Part shown: positions 1-5,743 of the stretch, in pieces | Numbering within the stretch: the first letter of the stretch is position 1 | Layout: each line of letters begins with the position of its first letter | DNA from: an uncultured Lachnospiraceae bacterium | GTDB lineage: Bacteria; Bacillota_A; Clostridia; Lachnospirales; Lachnospiraceae | Length of the DNA: 7,209 nt | Direction: 5' to 3' | Assembly: GCA_910585655.1 (NCBI GenBank) | Contig: CAJUFW010000172.1 | Location: forward strand, 1-7,209 | Position numbers and translations under genes: made by a program | The notes under the pieces: model-generated | Seen by the model: the letters and a program-made list of their open reading frames with translations, nothing else | What the model was told of the DNA's origin: nothing | The model's database searches: none

Positions 1-689
1 TCTTCCTGTCCGGGCAACGCCTTTTTATAGTGTTTCTGCCAGATTGCCTCTACCTCGTCAATCCGATCCTCAATTTGATCACTGTAAACGACCGCATATT
101 CCTCATGATGCTTATGAATATGTCTGCTCTCCCTGGCTGCCTGATGATGGTGTTCTAACTTTTCATCGTTTTTCTTGTCCCGGTGATGGGCAACGGCGTG
201 CATTAAGATATCCAACCCTGTTTTCTTTCTTGCCGATACCGGAATCACCGGGATTCCCAACATCTCCGGCAGACGATGCAGATCGATTTCCATTCCGCGC
301 TCCGCTACTACATCCATCATATTCAGCGCCAGAATCACCGGTTTCCCAAGTTCGATCAACTGCAACGTCAAATATAAATTCCGTTCCAAATTGGAAGCAT
401 CCACGACATTGACAATAACATCCACATCCTCTTCCATAATATACTGCCTGGAAAGCTTCTCCTCCATCGTATAAGAAGTCAGACTGTAAATACCCGGAAG
501 ATCCACCAGTCGGAACCGATGGTTATGGTATTTCATAGCCCCTTCTTTTTTTTCTACGGTTACGCCCGGCCAGTTTGCTACCTTCAGCCTGGCTCCTGTA
601 TAAGCATTAAACAACGTCGTTTTCCCGCAATTTGGGTTTCCGACAAATCCAACCTGAATTTCCTGCCCGCTTCCGCTCTGTTCCTTCAT
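1..689 (-). CDS. feoB: Ferrous iron transport protein B (FeoB), N-terminal part, cut by the window edge
   Basis: This is the GTPase part of the inner-membrane Fe(II) permease FeoB; 229 codons are visible and the gene continues past position 1. All G motifs can be read: G1 GNPNCGKTTLFN (residues 17-28), G2 around TVEKKEG (44-50), G3 DLPGIYSL (63-70), G4 NMMD (123-126) and G5 VSA (151-153). A GDI-like helical segment begins after about residue 197. The membrane permease domain lies outside the window. Between the G domain and the GDI segment is a His-rich insert (about residues 165-195, ten histidines). The ATG at 689 is preceded by AGGAGG at a good distance. The gene starts 20 bases after the feoA stop, so the two are co-transcribed from the Fur-type promoter near 980. 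Confidence 0.96.
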   Translation of the reverse strand, partial: MKEQSGSGQEIQVGFVGNPNCGKTTLFNAYTGARLKVANWPGVTVEKKEGAMKYHNHRFRLVDLPGIYSLTSYTMEEKLSRQYIMEEDVDVIVNVVDASNLERNLYLTLQLIELGKPVILALNMMDVVAERGMEIDLHRLPEMLGIPVIPVSARKKTGLDILMHAVAHHRDKKNDEKLEHHHQAARESRHIHKHHEEYAVVYSDQIEDRIDEVEAIWQKHYKKALPGQE

Positions 690-709
690 CGCTTCCTTTC
701 CTCCTGCTC

Positions 710-931
710 TTAGACATGTTCTACTTGTATTGCTTCTGCGATATCCCGTCCGATTGCCAGTCTCGTTCCCCTGACTTTAAAGATCAGACAGCCGTTTCGT
801 TTTCGATTTAAAACAGACAAACTTGTCTCTTGTGTCATACCCAACGCCCTTAACCGCCGTCCGATATCCTCTGTCAGATCCATCCGGGCAATCCGGTATT
901 GTCTGCCGATTTCTGCCTCGCATAAATTCAT
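710..931 (-). CDS. feoA: Ferrous iron transport protein A (FeoA)
   Basis: This is a 73-residue cytosolic SH3-like protein of the FeoA family, a partner needed for FeoB-dependent Fe(II) uptake. The sequence shows the family pattern: basic N-terminal strands, RRLRALGM (residues 25-32) with the conserved Leu-Gly-Met, a central strand pair around NRKRNGCLIFKV, then RGTRLAIGRDIAEAIQV, matching the usual closing 'G-R-A-LG---A--I-V' motif. The length is typical of single-domain FeoA. An AGGGGAG ribosome binding site lies just before the ATG. It is the first gene of the feoA-feoB operon, and its promoter carries a Fur-like operator, so iron-repressed expression is expected. I see no abnormality in it. 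Confidence 0.95.
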   Translation of the reverse strand: MNLCEAEIGRQYRIARMDLTEDIGRRLRALGMTQETSLSVLNRKRNGCLIFKVRGTRLAIGRDIAEAIQVEHV

Positions 932-955
932 AGAACGCTCCCCTTTCTTTTATAA

Positions 956-976
956 ATGAGAATATGTATCATTATC
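956..976 (-). promoter_or_regulatory. Fur-box-like operator of feoA-feoB
   Basis: Reading the minus strand, positions 976-958 give GATAATGATACATATTCTC, which matches the 19-base Fur consensus GATAATGATAATCATTATC at 15 of 19 positions. The site abuts the -10 box and covers the expected +1. An imperfect inverted repeat AATGA...TCATT spans 956-974. Together with the feo genes this supports iron-dependent repression by Fur. A DtxR-family or MntR site is a less likely alternative. Confidence 0.75.
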
Positions 977-1005
977 ATTGTAATCGTACCCTTTTATTTT
1001 GTCAA
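977..1005 (-). promoter_or_regulatory. Sigma-A promoter of feoA-feoB
   Basis: On the minus strand a perfect -35 TTGACA (1005-1000) is followed by a 17-base spacer and -10 TACAAT (982-977). The -35 box overlaps the TGA stop codon of queH (1004-1002). The predicted start of transcription falls inside the Fur-like site just downstream, which would let a bound repressor block initiation. Confidence 0.8.
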
Positions 1006-1643
1006 TGCCTATTGTGTTCCCTCTCTGCGCGGGAATAAACACAGCCGCAATAATCCTGCCGATACAAATCGAATTCCTGCGAAAGCGCAATCGAACGCTG
1101 ATAGCCGTTTTTCTTTTTAAAATCCGAATATAAATAAGCAACTCCTGTCTGCTTCTCCAGATTTCTGCCGATTTCATTTAATTTTTCTGCATTTTTATAA
1201 GGACTGATGGACAAGGTAGTCGTCATATAGTCAAACCCTCCCTCCTTTGCCACCTTTGCAGCTTCTCCCAGCCGCAGCGCGTAGCAGGCAAAACAGCGCT
1301 CTCCTCCTTCCGGCAATTCCTCCCGTCCCTGTGCCAGCCTGGTAAAACGCTCCGGCTCATACTCTCCTGCCAAAATTTTAACCGGCAGGGAAAGCCGTCC
1401 TGCCTCCTGCATTTCCAGACATAAACGCTCCAGTTCCTCCAAACGCTTCTCATACTCCTCTCTGGGCGCAATATTCGGATTATAAAAATACAACGTAATC
1501 TCAAAGTAAGCAGACAAATACTCCAGCACATAACTGCTGCACGGCGCACAGCAGGCATGCAGCAGAAGCGACGGCTTCTTTCCCTCCACCGCTAATCTCT
1601 CCAATGTTTTATCTAATTCTCTTTGATAATTCACTTTATTCAT
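1002..1643 (-). CDS. queH: Epoxyqueuosine reductase QueH
   Basis: This is a 213-residue QueH (former DUF208) protein, the non-cobalamin enzyme that reduces epoxyqueuosine to queuosine in the wobble position of GUN-anticodon tRNAs. Diagnostic features are LHACCAPCSS (residues 28-37; Cys31, Cys32, Cys35), RCFACY (116-121; Cys117, Cys120) and DYCGCVYS (197-204; Cys199, Cys201). The Cys-Cys and Cys-x-x-Cys pairs fit the family's Fe-S cluster and metal ligands. The length is normal. The ATG at 1643 has an upstream AAGGGAG and its own promoter at about 1703-1731. No other queuosine genes are in view, so it may serve precursor salvage or work with genes elsewhere. The end of the gene overlaps the feoA promoter. 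Confidence 0.94.
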   Translation of the reverse strand: MNKVNYQRELDKTLERLAVEGKKPSLLLHACCAPCSSYVLEYLSAYFEITLYFYNPNIAPREEYEKRLEELERLCLEMQEAGRLSLPVKILAGEYEPERFTRLAQGREELPEGGERCFACYALRLGEAAKVAKEGGFDYMTTTLSISPYKNAEKLNEIGRNLEKQTGVAYLYSDFKKKNGYQRSIALSQEFDLYRQDYCGCVYSRAEREHNRH

Positions 1644-1702
1644 TCCTTATTCTCCCTTTCCAGACATCCCTTCCAAACATCCTATCGCTTGACATGCTTT
1701 TT

Positions 1703-1731
1703 ATTATACAACAACGACTTCCTTCTGTCAG
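1703..1731 (-). promoter_or_regulatory. Sigma-A promoter of queH
   Basis: Minus strand: -35 CTGACA (1731-1726, five of six consensus bases), a 17-base spacer and a perfect -10 TATAAT (1708-1703). This gives a leader of about 50 bases before the queH ATG. No preQ1-riboswitch-like sequence was recognised in that leader. Confidence 0.75.
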
Positions 1732-1742
1732 CAAAATTTCAC

Positions 1743-1771
1743 TTGACATCCGGTATCTCCTGTGCTACTCT
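1743..1771 (+). promoter_or_regulatory. Promoter of the PadR/HAAS operon
   Basis: Plus strand: a perfect -35 TTGACA (1743-1748), a 17-base spacer and a weak -10 TACTCT (1766-1771), helped by an extended -10 TG at 1763-1764. It lies back to back with the queH promoter, with the two -35 boxes 11 bases apart. The TACGA palindrome sits just downstream of the expected +1. Confidence 0.6.
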
Positions 1772-1779
1772 AAAATTAC

Positions 1780-1806
1780 TACGACAGACATAGTACGATA
1801 GTCGTA
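1780..1806 (+). promoter_or_regulatory. Putative PadR operator (TACGA inverted repeat)
   Basis: Positions 1794-1806 form a perfect palindrome, TACGA-TAG-TCGTA. A third half-site, TACGA(C), lies at 1780-1784, so 1780-1806 also reads as an outer inverted repeat TACGAC...GTCGTA. The site is centred just after the predicted transcription start of the padR gene, where many PadR proteins bind to repress their own operon. That the PadR of this operon binds here is inference. Confidence 0.55.
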
Positions 1807-1836
1807 TATCTTCTATTTCTATGTAGCTTAATAGAT

Positions 1837-1842
1837 AAGGAG
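1837..1842 (+). promoter_or_regulatory. Ribosome binding site that fixes a TTG start
   Basis: AAGGAG lies 7 bases before the TTG at 1850. The ATG at 1860 belongs to another frame and has no separate binding site, so the TTG is the real start of the PadR gene. Confidence 0.8.
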
Positions 1843-1849
1843 TGAGAAT

Positions 1850-2173
1850 TTGATTAGCAGTGATGTCATACGCGGCTACAACGATACCATCATTTTATCT
1901 CTGTTGTTGGAACAGCCCTCTTATGGCTATGAAATATCCAAGCGCATCCGGGAGCTGTCGAACGGAGACTACATTATCAAAGAAACAACACTTTATTCCG
2001 CCTTTAACCGGCTGGAACAAAATGGCTATACCGAATCCTTTTATGGGAGCGAAACCAGCGGCAAGCGCCGCACCTATTATCGTATTACCCAAAAGGGACG
2101 TACTTATTATCAGGAAAAATGTGACGAATGGCATTTAATCCAAAAAATCATGAAGCCGTTTGTGCAGTTTTAG
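1850..2173 (+). CDS. PadR family transcriptional regulator
   Basis: This is a 107-residue winged-helix DNA-binding protein of the small PadR subfamily. It shows the family pattern: an N-terminal helix leading into ILSLLLEQPSYGYEISKRI (residues 15-33), the recognition region IKETTLYSAFNRLEQNGYTES (43-63) and the wing SGKRRTYYRITQKGRTYY (70-87), ending in a short dimerisation helix. It starts with TTG behind a good AAGGAG. The stop is 12 bases before the start of the HAAS-type membrane protein, so the two form one operon. Small PadR proteins beside HAAS/DUF1700 genes usually repress their own operon and respond to envelope stress or drugs. The ligand here cannot be read from sequence. Confidence 0.92.
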   Translation: MISSDVIRGYNDTIILSLLLEQPSYGYEISKRIRELSNGDYIIKETTLYSAFNRLEQNGYTESFYGSETSGKRRTYYRITQKGRTYYQEKCDEWHLIQKIMKPFVQF

Positions 2174-2185
2174 AAAGGAGTTTCT

Positions 2186-3235
2186 ATGGACACGATCCGT
2201 ACTTATTTAGACAATATGTTTTTAAGCCTTCCGGAAACACCGGAAACCCTCCGCGCCAAGGAAGAGCTATACGCTATGATGGAGGACAAATATGCAGAAC
2301 TGAAAGCCTCCGGCAAAAGCGAAAATGAGGCGATTGGCATTGTTATCACAGAGTTTGGTAATCTGGACGAGATACTGGCAGAGTTTCCGTTTTCTTCTTC
2401 CCAGTCTCCAAACACTTCGCAGGACGAATCCGATCTGTTCCATATAGTTTCTTCTGACGAAGCCGACGACTTCCTTCGCTTTTCCAAAAAATATGCTACG
2501 AAGATAGCCCTTGGCGTCATGCTGTGTATTTTTTCTCCGGTCTTGTTAATTTACCTGGCTGGTCTATCGGAATTTACCCTCAACCGGCTGCCCGAAAATA
2601 TGTCTGCCTTTTTAGGTCTGCTTGCTTTGTTTTTATGTATTGCGGTTGCGGTAGCCCTCTTTGTCAGTAGTGGAATTTCCGCGCCTCAGTATGATTATTT
2701 AAAAAAAGAACCCTTTCGGATCTCGCTTGATACCGCCGCTTACTTAGGCGAGCTGCACAACCAGTTTCGTTCCGCCTTTGCTATTCAAATTTCCGTCGGC
2801 GTTTTCTTCTGTATCCTCAGCGTCATTCCGCTGCTTGCTACTGCATTGCTGTTTGGGGAAAGCTTTCATGTAGGAGAAATGTTTCAGATCGCCGGCGTCT
2901 GCCTTTTGCTGATCCTGGTCGGAATCGGTGTTTTCCTCCTGGTTCATGCCAGTATCATTTCAGAAAGCTATAAGACGCTATTAAAAGGAGATATTTCGCT
3001 TCACGAGGACGCCAACCAGCAAACCTCCTACGAAACGCACGATCCGAGCCGCAGACGATATAACAAAGCACTCTCCAACGCCATTTCCGATGTCTATTGG
3101 CTCGGTGTGACCGCCGCTTACCTAATTTGGAGCTTCCTCTTCCATGCCTGGCACATTAGCTGGCTGATCTGGCCGTTAGCCGGTATCCTTTGGGCGGCGT
3201 TTGATTCCATTATTGCTGTCTTTCGTTCTAAATAA
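2186..3235 (+). CDS. HAAS-domain (permease prefix domain 1 / DUF1700-like) membrane protein
   Basis: This is a 349-residue integral membrane protein. Residues 1-68 form a soluble helical domain (MDTIRTYLDNMFLSLPETPE..., then EELYAMMEDKYAELKASGKSENEAI and FGNLDEILAEF) typical of the HAAS/permease-prefix family. A Ser/Asp-rich linker (about 69-95) follows. Six hydrophobic segments lie at about 107-127, 140-163, 199-223, 235-257, 303-322 and 325-346. AAAGGAG lies 5 bases before the ATG, and the gene is translationally close to padR. HAAS proteins with PadR partners are thought to act as membrane-located signalling or stress modules, with PadR controlling their level. No enzymatic motif is visible, so the exact role is unknown. 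Confidence 0.85.
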   Translation: MDTIRTYLDNMFLSLPETPETLRAKEELYAMMEDKYAELKASGKSENEAIGIVITEFGNLDEILAEFPFSSSQSPNTSQDESDLFHIVSSDEADDFLRFSKKYATKIALGVMLCIFSPVLLIYLAGLSEFTLNRLPENMSAFLGLLALFLCIAVAVALFVSSGISAPQYDYLKKEPFRISLDTAAYLGELHNQFRSAFAIQISVGVFFCILSVIPLLATALLFGESFHVGEMFQIAGVCLLLILVGIGVFLLVHASIISESYKTLLKGDISLHEDANQQTSYETHDPSRRRYNKALSNAISDVYWLGVTAAYLIWSFLFHAWHISWLIWPLAGILWAAFDSIIAVFRSK

Positions 3236-3256
3236 CAAATGTTTAAGCTCAAAAGA

Positions 3257-3305
3257 AGGCTGCCACTTTAGGAAATTTCCTTCGTAAAAGCGGCAGCCTG
3301 TTTTT
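3257..3305. terminator. Bidirectional intrinsic terminator
   Basis: AGGCTGCC (3257-3264) pairs with GGCAGCCT (3292-3299), with a further CTTT/AAAG pairing inside and the palindrome AGGAAATTTCCT in the loop region. A T5 run follows on the plus strand, and the A-rich left flank gives TCTTTT on the minus strand. It can therefore end both the HAAS gene and the convergent AlbA_2 pseudogene. It resembles the element at 4688-4738. Confidence 0.85.
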
Positions 3306-3326
3306 ACTCTTCTAATTCTTATCAGA

Positions 3327-4591
3327 TTATAAAACCATCCATTTCCCTTTTTGACTGGAACCTTCTCTCTTTATAATCCCAGATTTTTTCATAGATTCCA
3401 TATAATATTTTACTGTACTGTATTTTTCTCCAATAACATCCGCAATTTTTTTCTGTGACAGCGTTGGTTCTTCTTGAATTACCTTTAAAATACGTGCAGC
3501 TACAGAATTGTCACTACCTTGGTTAGCTTGGTTAGTAGCTTGGTCAGTATCACTAACCAAGCTCTTAAACATCACCATAATATCTTCTCTTTTGATAGTA
3601 TACTTTGGCATAGGATTTCCGGCTTCCTTACAGCTATCCTTAATTTTCTCAATTCCTCGCCCCCATGCTTCGATAAAACCAGCCCGAAAAAATGTGTTGG
3701 CAATTAACGGATTATAAGGTCTTGACCTGTGCTTTCCCATTAAATCATCAAGTGTCCAATCTTCAGGAAAAATACAATCATTTGCAATATAAATTCTATC
3801 GGCATATATGCTAATCTGAATTGGAATCAAAGCTCCATAAAATTTATGTGCAATCGCATTAAAAACAGCTTCTCTGATCGCATCTTTGGGAAATGGATAC
3901 GTTTCTACTCTTGTTACTCCATGATAAGAAATGTCTGCTTTCAAATATTTGGTAAAAATAAGATCAACCACTTTTTCCGCCTGTGCTATTAGAGAACCAT
4001 GTATTTCATCCTGATACCTAAGTTCAGAATCCGATTCAAAGTAGCCAATCTTAATATAAGCTCCTGGTATCCATTTTTCCGGGTTATGATGGAAAAGTAA
4101 AACGGCGGCTCTTTTAAGCTGTCCATTCGCTTGCTAAGGACTGCCTGTTCTCGAAAAATATCAAAACTGTCATTTCTTAAATCTTGTACAATTATATCCC
4201 GAACCGGTACACTATCCCAGGTAATTCCCGTTTTCTGTAATAGGAATTGATTCAATGCTTGTCCTTTCAACTGCTGCTTGGTGCTGCCGCTCCGGTAATG
4301 ATATTCACCTTTATAGTTGACTGGATAGCTATTTGCATTCACACAAATCTCAATATAGTCTCGCCCATCTTTTTCCAATAAATTTACATCCACAAGAATA
4401 CCAAGAACATCCCGGACTTTATTCGGAATATCTTCCAACAGTTTTTTACTATCTTGTATTCCGATTACGTTGCCCTTATCATTTGTGCCAATATATATTT
4501 TTCCACCTTGAGCATTTGCAAAACCGCATATCCATTTAAGATATTCGTCACGCCATGATTCCTTCCATTCAATATTTTGGCTTTCCGCCAC
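3327..4591 (-). pseudogene. Broken AlbA_2 (Schlafen-like) ATP-binding regulator, frameshifted
   Basis: Two adjacent minus-strand frames together encode one protein of the AlbA_2/ATP-binding transcriptional regulator family. The first (4591-4121, GTG start behind GGGGAGGTG) gives the AlbA_2 domain: IEWKESWRDEYLKWICGFAN, GGKIYIGTND and YRSGSTKQQL. After Arg-Met-Asp (residue 157) the reading shifts. Ignoring the stop at 3989, the other frame from about 4120 continues as GQLKRAAVLLFHHNPEKW, then the ATPase-like part REAVFNAIAHKFY, PYNPLIANTFFRAG and EAWGRGIEKI, and a C-terminal winged helix (about 3330-3500). A helical stretch normally present before GQLKRAA seems missing, so this is a deletion plus frameshift. 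A truncated 200-residue AlbA_2 protein (3989-4591) and a separate GTG-started C-terminal piece (3327-3971) could still be made. Confidence 0.85.
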
Positions 4592-4641
4592 AAAAACACC
4601 TCCCCATCAAATCCCTCTTGCCATAATAATTACTATATAGC

Positions 4642-4670
4642 AGTATATCATGAAAATGTGAATTTTTCAA
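4642..4670 (-). promoter_or_regulatory. Promoter of the AlbA_2 pseudogene
   Basis: Minus strand: -35 TTGAAA (4670-4665), a 17-base spacer and -10 TATACT (4647-4642), with an extended TG one base before the -10. Both hexamers match five of six consensus bases. The intact promoter and ribosome binding site suggest the gene was disrupted recently. Confidence 0.75.
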
Positions 4671-4687
4671 TTCGTTGCTAAAACACC

Positions 4688-4738
4688 AAAAAAGAGACTG
4701 CCTCAAGAATTTTCCTTCATGAAAACAGCCTTCTTTTT
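4688..4738. terminator. Bidirectional terminator hairpin, second copy of the 3257-3305 element
   Basis: AAAAAAGAGACTGCC (4688-4702) pairs, with one bulge and some G-U pairs, with AACAGCCTTCTTTTT (4724-4738). On the minus strand the hairpin ends in CTTTTTT and serves the HTH-FlhA gene, whose stop is at 4751. Its core (CTGCC, then ATTTTCCTTC and TGAAAA) is clearly related to the 3251-3305 hairpin, so this is a repeated element. Confidence 0.75.
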
Positions 4739-4750
4739 AAACCTGATTTT

Positions 4751-5524
4751 TTACTCCCCTAATCTCGCTTCCTCTTCTAACTCCTCCAACTCCTCCAACT
4801 CCTCCAAAATTTCCAGCAAACTCCGAATGGATTTCCCCTCCTGTACCCGTTTCCTTAACTCTCTTTGTATCTTTTGATAGGAGATCCGTTCTGGAACAAT
4901 GCCGTCTATGGCTGCCGGATAATACATCCGAACATAATCCAAAAGCCGTTTTACTACCTGACGATTTAACAGTCTGGCGTAATGAGAAGCGACTGCCCGT
5001 TCCAAAGCCAGAACCAGCTCTTCAAACTCTGCTTCCTCCGATAAGGTTCCGCTTTCTGCAACTTCCTCATAGACCATTATCCGGTATTCATATTCTCCAA
5101 ACTTTATTTCATCCCGAATCCGAATCGTTGGTATCAGCCAGCCCTTTTCTTCGGCATATCGTTTCCGCAATTTCTGAATCTGTGGGAAGCCATCCTGATT
5201 CGCTTTTGATACTACCGGAAGCAGCCCGACGCCAAAAGAGAGGGTTAGCGGCTCTGCTAAAATCAGCTTCATAGTCTCTGCCATATCATCGCTTCTCCCG
5301 CTTTCGGACAGGTTCTCTATGGTAATCCCCAACAGATAATCCGTCGATACCTCCAATACCTCCGCAGCAGAAGCCAGCAACGGCACGTCCGGCAAGCCTG
5401 CTCCACGTTCCCATTTAGAAACCGCCTGCGCCGTTACGCCCAGCTTTACTGCCAGTTCCTCCTGTGTCATCCTTTTTGCCTGTCTGGCTTCCAGCAAACG
5501 TAGCCCTAATCCTGTTAATTCCAT
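4751..5524 (-). CDS. XRE helix-turn-helix protein fused to an FlhA (FHIPEP) cytoplasmic-domain homologue
   Basis: The protein has 257 residues and is soluble. Residues 5-62 are an XRE/Cro helix-turn-helix (MTQEELAVKLGVTAQAVSKWERG, LPDVPLLASAAEVLEVSTDYLLG). Residues 91-158 read like the start of the FlhA C-domain: PLTLSFGVGLLPVV (compare GYGLIPLV), IPTIRIRDEI, then EYEYRIMVYEEVAESG. Residues 173-243 match its end: ERAVASHYARLLNRQVVKRLLDYV, YYPAAIDGIVP, QRELRKRVQEGKSIRSLLEIL. The part of FlhA-C between these blocks is shortened, and the N-terminal membrane export channel is absent. The tail is an acidic LEE repeat. The ATG at 5524 was chosen because it follows AGGAGG. The open frame extends to 5647, but that upstream ATG precedes the promoter at 5573-5601. 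The function is unknown; a transcription factor using an FlhA-type protein-binding domain is inference. Confidence 0.88.
   Translation of the reverse strand: MELTGLGLRLLEARQAKRMTQEELAVKLGVTAQAVSKWERGAGLPDVPLLASAAEVLEVSTDYLLGITIENLSESGRSDDMAETMKLILAEPLTLSFGVGLLPVVSKANQDGFPQIQKLRKRYAEEKGWLIPTIRIRDEIKFGEYEYRIMVYEEVAESGTLSEEAEFEELVLALERAVASHYARLLNRQVVKRLLDYVRMYYPAAIDGIVPERISYQKIQRELRKRVQEGKSIRSLLEILEELEELEELEEEARLGE
4772..4807 (-). repeat. 9-base tandem repeat encoding Leu-Glu-Glu
   Basis: Plus-strand unit CTCCTCCAA occurs at 4781-4789, 4790-4798 and 4799-4807, with a degenerate copy CTCTTCTAA at 4772-4780. It lies in frame in the C-terminus of the HTH-FlhA protein and adds or removes three residues per unit, so it is a likely length-variable site. 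Confidence 0.9.
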
Positions 5525-5572
5525 TTTTTCTTCCTCCTGTTCTCCCGGCCTTCTACCGGTTTTTTCTTTATC

Positions 5573-5601
5573 AGTATAATGCTTTCTTACTAAACTGTAA
5601 A
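5573..5601 (-). promoter_or_regulatory. Promoter of the HTH-FlhA gene
   Basis: Minus strand: -35 TTTACA (5601-5596), a 17-base spacer and -10 TATACT (5578-5573), each matching five of six consensus bases. Transcription would start near 5566, about 40 bases before the ATG at 5524. This excludes the upstream ATG at 5647 for this transcript. Confidence 0.7.
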
Positions 5602-5697
5602 ACAACTTATCGTTTAGTTCCTTCCCATCTATGTTCAGTCTGCACAAAAAATTTCTCTACAATCAGCACAATCAACCATGCTATTTTCCGGATAACG

Positions 5698-5706
5698 TGA
5701 TACACT
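5698..5706 (+). promoter_or_regulatory. Possible extended -10 promoter of the esterase gene
   Basis: TGATACACT at 5698-5706 fits an extended -10 element (TG-n-TACACT), but no good -35 is found 17 bases upstream. A second candidate -10, TACAAT (5658-5663), also lacks a convincing -35. This is a weak call. Confidence 0.35.
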
Positions 5707-5743
5707 GAACAATAGTTTCAAGTAAAAAAAGGAGGAATTTGCT

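Noticed and set aside
44..713. Plus-strand open frames opposite feoB
   Set aside because: They lie antisense to a clear FeoB sequence and have no recognisable domains or ribosome binding sites, so they are shadow frames.
1650..1702. preQ1 riboswitch upstream of queH
   Set aside because: The roughly 50-base leader lacks the expected preQ1-I hairpin and A-rich tail, and shows only a short direct repeat.
3327..3971. A separate functional ATPase/winged-helix gene
   Set aside because: Its frame continues upstream without a break into GQLKRAAVLLFH (about 4120) and the 5' half is in the neighbouring frame, so it is the 3' part of one broken gene.
5525..5647. N-terminal 41-residue extension of the HTH-FlhA frame
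   Set aside because: The ATG at 5647 lies upstream of the best promoter (5573-5601), has no good ribosome binding site, and adds sequence unlike XRE proteins. The ATG at 5524 has AGGAGG.
5633..5710. Inverted repeat GTTCAGT / ACTGAAC before the esterase gene
   Set aside because: It is only 7 bases, 64 bases apart, and not clearly placed against a promoter. It is likely chance.
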